Assembly: GCF_964222135.1 (NCBI RefSeq)
Contig: NZ_CAXQBR010000013.1
Span: 1-64,000 of the forward strand
Length of the DNA: 64,000 nt
Direction of reading: 5' to 3'
Source: Euzebya sp.
Lineage (GTDB): Bacteria; Actinomycetota; Nitriliruptoria; Euzebyales; Euzebyaceae
Shown here piece by piece: positions 56,989 to 64,000 of this stretch. Under the pieces are notes generated by a model. The model worked only from the letters and a program-made list of their open reading frames with translations, did not search any database and had not been told where the DNA came from. The position numbers and the translations under genes are program-made. Position 1 is the stretch's first letter. Each line of letters begins with the position of its first letter.

Positions 56989-57425
56989 CGGAACACCCAG
57001 CGGTCGTAGGCGACGAAGGTGAAGCACGCACCCAGGCCCTGGGCGAACACCTTCGCGACCGCGTAGGCGACGCCGATCTCGTGCCCGCCGGTGACGATGG
57101 CGAGGGTGAGCAGGTAGTTCAGCCCGACCACGATCAGGTACTTGGCGAAGGGGACGCCGACCCGGTCGGCGTCGAAGGACCAGACCCGGTTGAGGGAGAA
57201 GTTGTAGAGCAGCCCGGTCCAGAACGCGATCGTCGTCGCGACGGGGATGTGGAGCCCGGCCAGCTCGCGCAAGGCGATCAGCAGGCCGAGGTCGATGACC
57301 GCGCTGCTGCCCCCCACGACCAGGAAGCGCCACAGCCGGGTGAGCAGCGTCGAGCCACCCGCATCGGCGGCGGGTGCGGGGGTGGCGGCGGGATCCGTCG
57401 CCGAGATCGGCACGTCGGTGGTCAC
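56985..57425 (-). CDS. GtrA-family membrane protein
   Basis: 146 residues with four hydrophobic helices: FLVVGGSSAVIDLGLLIAL, VATTIAFWTGLLYNFSLNRVW, YLIVVGLNYLLTLAIV, and VAKVFAQGLGACFTFVAYDRW. GtrA proteins are thought to move polyprenyl-linked sugars across the membrane. It heads a three-gene operon with 4-base overlaps, followed by the glycosyltransferase and DUF2304 genes. The N-terminal 27 residues are Ala/Pro-rich. GTG at 57425. Confidence 0.88.
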   Translation of the reverse strand: MTTDVPISATDPAATPAPAADAGGSTLLTRLWRFLVVGGSSAVIDLGLLIALRELAGLHIPVATTIAFWTGLLYNFSLNRVWSFDADRVGVPFAKYLIVVGLNYLLTLAIVTGGHEIGVAYAVAKVFAQGLGACFTFVAYDRWVFR

Positions 57426-57498
57426 GTCATCCCAGGATGCGTCGGGTGGGGGTACCCCTCACACTGCCCCGCCGGGCACGGTCGCCGAACCCGCCCCC

Positions 57499-57540
57499 GA
57501 TCGGGGCCCAACTCGCCGTGAGGCGAAAGAGGCCCCGATC
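57499..57540. repeat. Palindromic repeat copy 6
   Basis: Outer arms GATCGGGGCC and GGCCCCGATC pair perfectly (10 bp), with inner TCGCC-GTGA-GGCGA. It lies 31 bases beyond the acyltransferase stop, upstream of gtrA, consistent with a terminator. It is the most symmetric copy in the window. Confidence 0.75.
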
Positions 57541-57571
57541 GTGACCCCGGCGGTCCGCGGCCCGGAGCCGG

Positions 57572-58267
57572 TCAGGGGGTCACGTCGGGCAGGTAGCCGG
57601 GGTCGAGGGCCTGGAGGTCCGCGGTCGCCTGCCGCAGCAGGGCCTCCTGCACCTCGCGCAGCTTGTCGGCGTTGGCCCGGTGGTCGTCACCGGACAGCCA
57701 CAGCGGCTCGTCGGCGAGCCGCAGCACGACCGTGCGACGTCGGAAGGGGGTGAGCCGCGGCCACCGCGCGCCCTTCGGCCACAGCCGCTCGCCACCCACC
57801 AGGGCGAGGGGCAGCACCGGCGCGCCGGCCCCGACCGCCATGCGGGACACCCCGGTCTTGAACCGGCCGAGCTTCAGCGGGTCCCGGGCGTCCCAGTGCA
57901 TCCCGCCCTCGGGCATGATGCAGATGTTGTCCTGCGCGCGCAGCGCGGCGACGGCGGCGTCGAACGCGCCGCGCGGGTCGGTCTTGCGGTACACGGGGAT
58001 GGCCGCGATCGCCCGCGCGGCCGGGCCGTACACGGGGTTGTCGAAGAACTCGTTGGCGATCAGGATCCGCGCGTCCTTGCCGAAGTGGTGCAGGCCGATG
58101 ACGGCGTGCACGAAGTCGAACACGGTCCGGTGGTTGCCGCTCAGGATCCAGCCGTCGCGGGTCCCGAGGACCTCGCCGCCGCGGACCTCGTACCGCACGA
58201 ACGGCCAGGTCAGGACCTTGAACAGCGCGGCGATCAGGCGCAGCAGGAACGCGTTCGACACTCTCAC
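57572..58267 (-). CDS. PlsC-like 1-acylglycerol-3-phosphate acyltransferase
   Basis: 231 residues. Acyl transferase motif I is GNHRTVFDFVHAV (HxxxxD), motif III-like MPEGGMHWD follows, and a hydrophobic N-terminus (FLLRLIAALFKVLTW) probably anchors it to the membrane. It would move acyl groups to lysophosphatidate or a related lipid. Start 58267 (GTG) is listed; a GTG two codons later is equally possible. The downstream palindromic repeat probably ends its transcript. Confidence 0.85.
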   Translation of the reverse strand: MRVSNAFLLRLIAALFKVLTWPFVRYEVRGGEVLGTRDGWILSGNHRTVFDFVHAVIGLHHFGKDARILIANEFFDNPVYGPAARAIAAIPVYRKTDPRGAFDAAVAALRAQDNICIMPEGGMHWDARDPLKLGRFKTGVSRMAVGAGAPVLPLALVGGERLWPKGARWPRLTPFRRRTVVLRLADEPLWLSGDDHRANADKLREVQEALLRQATADLQALDPGYLPDVTP

Positions 58268-58327
58268 AGCCTCCGGGCTCGGACCGCCCCCAGGTTACGC
58301 CACCGTAGGTTGCTGGCCGCCGCGGGG

Positions 58328-60988
58328 TCAGCCGCCGCTCGCGACCGGCGTCGCCAGGGCGCGCAGCATCGCGGCGATGCCGTCCGCCGGCACGGGGTGG
58401 CCCAGGTGGTAGCCCTGCGCCTCGTGGCAGCCCAGGCTGCGCAGGTCGGCCAGCTGCGACTCCTCCTCGACGCCCTCGGCGACGGTCCTGACGCCGAGCG
58501 CCCGCGCCAGGTCGACGATGCCGCGCGCCACGGTCCGGTCCGGCAGGCCGTGCCCCAGGTCCTGCACGAACGCCCGGTCGATCTTGAGCACGTCGACCGG
58601 CAGGTTGCGGAGGTAGCTGAGCGAGCTGTAGCCGGTGCCGAAGTCGTCGATCGCGATGCCGATGCCGAGCTGGCGGAGCATGCGGAAGGTCGACGCGGCG
58701 CCCTCGGGGTCCTCGAGCAGGACGCTCTCGGTCAGCTCGAGGACCAGCGCCTCGGGCGGCAGGCCCGCCGCGGCCAGCGCCCGTTCGACGGTGCGGGGGA
58801 ACGTGGTGGCGTGCAGCTCCCGCGCCGACACGTTGACGTGGACCACGTCGGGCGCGCCGGGCAGGTCGCGCTGCCACTCGGCCAGCTGGCGGCAGGCCTC
58901 GGTCAGCACCCAGGCCCCGAGGGCGGTGATGGCCCCGGTCTCCTCCGCCAGCGGGATGAACTCGAGCGGGGGGATGCGGCCGCGGTCGGGGTGGTCCCAG
59001 CGCACCAGCGCCTCGACGCCGCGGATGCGCCGATCGGCGAGGTCGACCACCGGCTGGTAGTCCAGGCTGAACTCGCCGCGCTCGAGCGCCGCGCCCAGGT
59101 CGGTGGTCAGCCGCAGGCGCGACAGGGCCCGGTGGTGCAGCGCCGGGCTCCAGCGGCGCCAGCGCCCGGCGCCCGCCCGCTTGGCCTCGTACATCGCGGC
59201 GTCGGCGTTGCGGAGCATCTCCGCGGGCGTCGTGCCGCCGACCGCGATGCCGATGCTCACCGACGGGGCGATCTCGGTCCCGTCGAGGTCCACCGGGTCC
59301 CGCAGCGCGGCGATCAGCGCATCGGCCGCCGCCTCCGCCGCACCCGGCGCGCAGGTCGAGGAGAGGAGGACGCCGAACTCGTCACCCCCGAGCCGGGCGG
59401 CGACGTCGCCGGCGCCGAGGCAGGCGTCGAGTCGTCGGGCCAGCGCCAGCAGGAGCGCGTCGCCGGTGTCGTGGCCCAGGCTGTCGTTGACGGTCTTGAA
59501 GTCGTCGACGTCGCAGAAGAGCACCGCGACGCCGTCGCGGTCCGAGCCGGCCCGGTCCAGGGCCTCCTGGACGAGCTCGGCGAACATCACGCGGTTGGCG
59601 AGGCCGGTGAGCGGGTCGTGCATCGCCAGGCGGCGCAGCTGGTGCTCGAGCGACGCGCGCTCGGTGACGTCGCGGATGTTGAGGACCACCCCGCCGACGT
59701 CGCCGTCGGCGGACAGGTCGGTCGCCAGCACCTCGAGGTGGCGCCACGCGCCGGAGGCGTCCCGCAGCCGCAGCGTCACGGCGGCGGGCAGGTCGCCCGG
59801 GCCGGGCAGCTGCGCCGATCGCGACAGGCAGGCGGCCACCGCCGCCTGGTCGCCGCGGTGGATCAGGCCGACGAGCGTCTCGCGGTCCATGTCGACGGGG
59901 TCGACGCCGAGCAGGCGCTCTGCCGACGGGGAGGCGTAGGTGACCCGACGGTCCGCGTCGAGGACGAGCACGATGTCGGCGGCGTTCTGCACGAGGGATC
60001 GGAACCGGCGCTCCTCGCGCTGCTGGTGCAGCAGGGCGACCTCCTCGCGGGAGGCGACGAGGGCGCGGACCAGGCCCGACAGGCGCACGAAGACCAGCAG
60101 GGACAGGACGGCGGCGACCACGTCGAGGAGGCGATCCCGCGTGGAGCCGCCGGAGAGGACGCCGACCAGGGGCACCAGCATCGACGTCAGGGCCAGGGCG
60201 GCCAGCCGCAGCCGGCCCGGCAGCGCGAGGTCGCCTGCGGTTCGGGTGGGGGTCTGTCCGCTGGCCGGGAGCCAGGCGGCGACGGCCAGCAGGGCCATCA
60301 TCGCCCACCAGCCGAACGCGGCGGGGTCCTGGGACGTGTGCGTGTCCTGGCGGACCGCCACGACGTAGGCGACGTCGGTGGCCAGCAGCACCGCCATGGC
60401 GGCGACGAGCACCGTCAGGCGGGCCGTGAGGGGGCGCACGCGGAAGGCCAGGAGCGACGTCGATGCCAACAGGATGACGTCGAGGGTCGGGTAGGCCAGC
60501 AGCAGCGCCTGCCGCATGCCCGACGCCTCGGGGTCACCGGCCTGCGGCGCGAAGCTGGTGACCCACACGACCGCCGCGATCCCGACGGTGAAGATCGCCG
60601 CGTCGAGCACCGCGCCGCGGTCGCCGTCCGGCGCCCGGTGCCGCACCAGGGCCCGCAGCCCCACGGCCAGGAACGGGTACATGGCCAGGTAGAGCGGCTC
60701 GAAGGGGGAGGGGGCGGTGCCCACCCCGTCCACGAGCGACCGCGCGGCGGTGTTGAGGACGTCGCCGGCGGCGAAGCAGGTGACACCGGAGGCGATCAGC
60801 ACCCAGGCCCGCCGCTCCCCGCCGCTGCGGGTCGTGGCCGCCGTGACGAGCGCGGCGACGGTCACGAGCTCGCCGACGTGGTAGCTGACCACCGGCGCCC
60901 AGGACGGCCCGAGGATCGCGAAGGCGATGCCCCCGACGCAGACGGCGACGGCGGCACGCAGGAGCGGGCGGGTCCCCTCAGCGGTCAC
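58328..60988 (-). CDS. Membrane-bound PAS-GGDEF-EAL c-di-GMP enzyme
   Basis: 886 residues. Residues 1-300 contain about eight membrane helices (a sensor of MASE-like type), then a PAS domain (about 330-440, FRSLVQNAADIVLVLDADRRV), GGDEF (about 450-610, ARLGGDEFGVLLSS) and EAL (about 630-880). The EAL has EALVRWDHP, VNVSARELH, LELTESVLL, DDFGTGYSSLSYLRNL and EGVEEESQLADL, so phosphodiesterase residues look complete; the GGDEF site is also intact but its I-site is GAGD, lacking Arg. It may make or degrade c-di-GMP according to its sensor. GTG at 60988; no clear -10. Confidence 0.9.
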   Translation of the reverse strand: MTAEGTRPLLRAAVAVCVGGIAFAILGPSWAPVVSYHVGELVTVAALVTAATTRSGGERRAWVLIASGVTCFAAGDVLNTAARSLVDGVGTAPSPFEPLYLAMYPFLAVGLRALVRHRAPDGDRGAVLDAAIFTVGIAAVVWVTSFAPQAGDPEASGMRQALLLAYPTLDVILLASTSLLAFRVRPLTARLTVLVAAMAVLLATDVAYVVAVRQDTHTSQDPAAFGWWAMMALLAVAAWLPASGQTPTRTAGDLALPGRLRLAALALTSMLVPLVGVLSGGSTRDRLLDVVAAVLSLLVFVRLSGLVRALVASREEVALLHQQREERRFRSLVQNAADIVLVLDADRRVTYASPSAERLLGVDPVDMDRETLVGLIHRGDQAAVAACLSRSAQLPGPGDLPAAVTLRLRDASGAWRHLEVLATDLSADGDVGGVVLNIRDVTERASLEHQLRRLAMHDPLTGLANRVMFAELVQEALDRAGSDRDGVAVLFCDVDDFKTVNDSLGHDTGDALLLALARRLDACLGAGDVAARLGGDEFGVLLSSTCAPGAAEAAADALIAALRDPVDLDGTEIAPSVSIGIAVGGTTPAEMLRNADAAMYEAKRAGAGRWRRWSPALHHRALSRLRLTTDLGAALERGEFSLDYQPVVDLADRRIRGVEALVRWDHPDRGRIPPLEFIPLAEETGAITALGAWVLTEACRQLAEWQRDLPGAPDVVHVNVSARELHATTFPRTVERALAAAGLPPEALVLELTESVLLEDPEGAASTFRMLRQLGIGIAIDDFGTGYSSLSYLRNLPVDVLKIDRAFVQDLGHGLPDRTVARGIVDLARALGVRTVAEGVEEESQLADLRSLGCHEAQGYHLGHPVPADGIAAMLRALATPVASGG

Positions 60989-61031
60989 CCCACCACATCG
61001 GCCCCGGGGGGCCGCAGTTGAGCGGGGTGGG

Positions 61032-62000
61032 TCAGCCCATGATCTCGTCGATGCGCGCCATCACGCCGTCGTCGAGCTGGGCGAGGACGTCGAGGGCCTT
61101 CATGTTCTCCGTCACCTGCTCGGGTCGGCTCGCGCCGGTGATGACGGTCGACACGTGCTCGTTGGCGGCGCACCACGCGATCGACAGCTGGGCGAGGGTG
61201 CAGCCGAGCTCGTCGGCGACGTCCCGCAGCTGGGCGACCTTCGCGTTCGCGTCCGCGTCGGTGACCATCTGGCGCAGCCAGTCGTAGCCCTCGAGCGTCG
61301 CCCGGGACCCCTCCGGCACCCCGTCGATGTACTTGCCGGTCAGCAGGCCGCTGGCCAGCGGCGACCACGTCGTCAGGCCCAGGCCGATGTCGTCGTAGAG
61401 GCGGGCCAACTCCTTCTCGACCCGCTTGCGGGAGACGAGGTTGTACTGCGGCTGCTCCATCACCGGCTTGTGCAGGTGGTGGCGCTCGGCGATGTCCCAC
61501 GCGGCCCGGATCTCGTCGGCCCGCCACTCCGAGGTGCCCCAGTACAGCACCCGGCCGCTCGAGACGATGTCGTGCATCGCCCAGACCGTCTCCTCGATCG
61601 GGGTCTCGCGGTCGGCCCGGTGGCAGAAGATCAGGTCCAGGTGGTCGAGGCCGAGCCGCTCGAGCGACGGGTCGATCGCCTCGAGCAGGTACTTGCGGTT
61701 CAGCGTGTTCGTCGAGTTCACGCCGTCGTGCAGGCCCCAGAAGAACTTCGAGGAGATCACGTAGCTGTGGCGCTCCCAGCCGAGCGTCCGGATCACCTCG
61801 CCCATGATCCGCTCGGACTCACCCCCGGCGTAGGCCTCTGCGTTGTCGAAGAAGTTGACGCCGTGCTCGCGGGCCTCGGTCATGCAGGCGGCGGCCCGGT
61901 CGATGTCGAGCTGGGGCCCGAAGGACACCCACGAGCCGAAGGAGAGCACGCTGACCTTCAACCCGGAGCGGCCGAGGCGGCGGTAGATCATGTCGGTCAT
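61032..62000 (-). CDS. Aldo/keto reductase (Kv-beta-like)
   Basis: NADPH-dependent carbonyl reductase of 322 residues. The catalytic tetrad is visible: Asp and Tyr in [15 protein letters not shown], Lys in VISSKFFWG and His in [12 protein letters not shown]. The [19 protein letters not shown] start and [12 protein letters not shown] segment match the potassium-channel beta-subunit-like AKR group. Substrate unknown. ATG at 62000 is chosen because TAGGCT lies 8 bases upstream; an in-frame start at 62027 would precede that box. Divergent from the small membrane protein gene. Confidence 0.9.
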   Translation of the reverse strand: MTDMIYRRLGRSGLKVSVLSFGSWVSFGPQLDIDRAAACMTEAREHGVNFFDNAEAYAGGESERIMGEVIRTLGWERHSYVISSKFFWGLHDGVNSTNTLNRKYLLEAIDPSLERLGLDHLDLIFCHRADRETPIEETVWAMHDIVSSGRVLYWGTSEWRADEIRAAWDIAERHHLHKPVMEQPQYNLVSRKRVEKELARLYDDIGLGLTTWSPLASGLLTGKYIDGVPEGSRATLEGYDWLRQMVTDADANAKVAQLRDVADELGCTLAQLSIAWCAANEHVSTVITGASRPEQVTENMKALDVLAQLDDGVMARIDEIMG

Positions 62001-62008
62001 GGCCGGCG

Positions 62009-62014
62009 AGCCTA
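62009..62014 (-). promoter_or_regulatory. Leaderless -10 box of the aldo/keto reductase gene
   Basis: Minus-strand TAGGCT ends 8 bases before the ATG at 62000. Confidence 0.45.
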
Positions 62015-62020
62015 GCGGCC

Positions 62021-62049
62021 CCGACACCGCCGCCCTCCGCCGATACCCT
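62021..62049 (+). promoter_or_regulatory. Leaderless promoter of the 61-residue membrane protein gene
   Basis: CCGACA (62021-62026), an exact 17-base spacer and TACCCT (62044-62049), which ends 7 bases before the ATG at 62057. This argues against the GTG at 62051. Confidence 0.5.
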
Positions 62050-62056
62050 CGTGGCC

Positions 62057-62242
62057 ATGGACAACAGCGTGCAGACCATGCGGTGGATCCTCGTGAACAT
62101 GACCGCGGTGGCCGCCCTCGTGGCGCTGGCCCTCGGCTACTGGACCGCCGCCGTGATCCTGCTGCTCGGCGTCGCCGCCCACACCACCCACTGGCTCATG
62201 CACCGCCGCCGGCCGGCGGCGGTGCCCGTCGAGGACGTCTGA
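62057..62242 (+). CDS. Small two-helix membrane protein
   Basis: 61 residues with hydrophobic segments at about 10-29 ([20 protein letters not shown]) and 31-48 ([18 protein letters not shown]), then a basic MHRRRP and a short tail. No family recognised. It has its own promoter and is divergent from the aldo/keto reductase gene; it converges with glgX almost end to end (2 bases apart). Topology is inferred from hydrophobicity alone. Confidence 0.75.
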   Translation: MDNSVQTMRWILVNMTAVAALVALALGYWTAAVILLLGVAAHTTHWLMHRRRPAAVPVEDV

Positions 62243-62244
62243 GC

Positions 62245-64000
<1,756 letters not shown>

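Noticed and set aside
57680-61021. A 1113-codon plus-strand open frame
   Set aside because: Entirely antisense to the acyltransferase and GGDEF-EAL genes; composition is Arg/Gly/Val/Asp shadow coding.

Overview
The window is 64 kb of very GC-rich chromosome with almost no gaps between genes, GTG starts about as common as ATG, and many 4-base ATGA/GTGA gene overlaps. SepH, a PimB'-type mannosyltransferase, the actinobacterial GuaB1 family, a DnaQ-UvrC fusion nuclease, two DrrAB transporters and many apparently leaderless genes point to an actinobacterium. A 2-oxoglutarate:ferredoxin oxidoreductase (KorAB) beside a 2-oxoglutarate dehydrogenase-type E2/E3 pair would fit deep lineages such as Nitriliruptoria, but that placement is inference. 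No rRNA, tRNA, CRISPR array, prophage or transposase was seen. The left and right edges cut a GGDEF gene and glgX.

Layout. 1-6.8 kb: GAF-GGDEF protein (partial), sucB, lpdA, then divergently gcvT and an aspartoacylase-like gene. 7-17.4 kb: nadA, glycerate kinase, a YbaK protein, then iron-sulfur and sulfur functions (ErpA-like carrier, TusA-like protein, NifS-like desulfurase) ending in korAB, a receiver-domain protein and trpD. 17.4-18.8 kb: a lone AbiEi/DUF559-type gene bracketed by inverted copies of a palindromic repeat. 18.8-25.3 kb: a stand-alone Lrp effector domain and a complete oppABCDF peptide-import operon. 25.3-31 kb: DnaQ-UvrC nuclease, DUF309, a receiver-histidine kinase, a degenerate GGDEF protein and photolyase.

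31-41 kb: zinc-ribbon protein, sepH, M48 protease, pimB', an acyl-CoA carboxylase pair with divergent TetR regulator, an NTF2-like protein, and DrrAB pair 1. 41-51 kb: S9 peptidase, zinc-ribbon membrane protein, AhpD-like protein, guaB1, an unknown gene, a repeat-filled 374-bp gap, leuS, and a geranylgeranyl-reductase-like flavoprotein. 51-64 kb: pfkA, M13 peptidase, DrrAB pair 2, a GtrA/glycosyltransferase/DUF2304 envelope operon, an acyltransferase, a membrane GGDEF-EAL protein, an aldo/keto reductase, a small membrane protein and glgX.

Common themes. Central carbon metabolism (sucB/lpd, korAB, pfkA, glgX), Fe-S supply to NadA and possibly Kor, c-di-GMP signalling (three GGDEF proteins, one a probable receptor), and envelope building. 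At least 17 genes have a TANNNT box 6-10 bases before the start codon, suggesting widespread leaderless transcription; this was used to choose several starts. A covarying palindromic element recurs downstream of genes at four loci.
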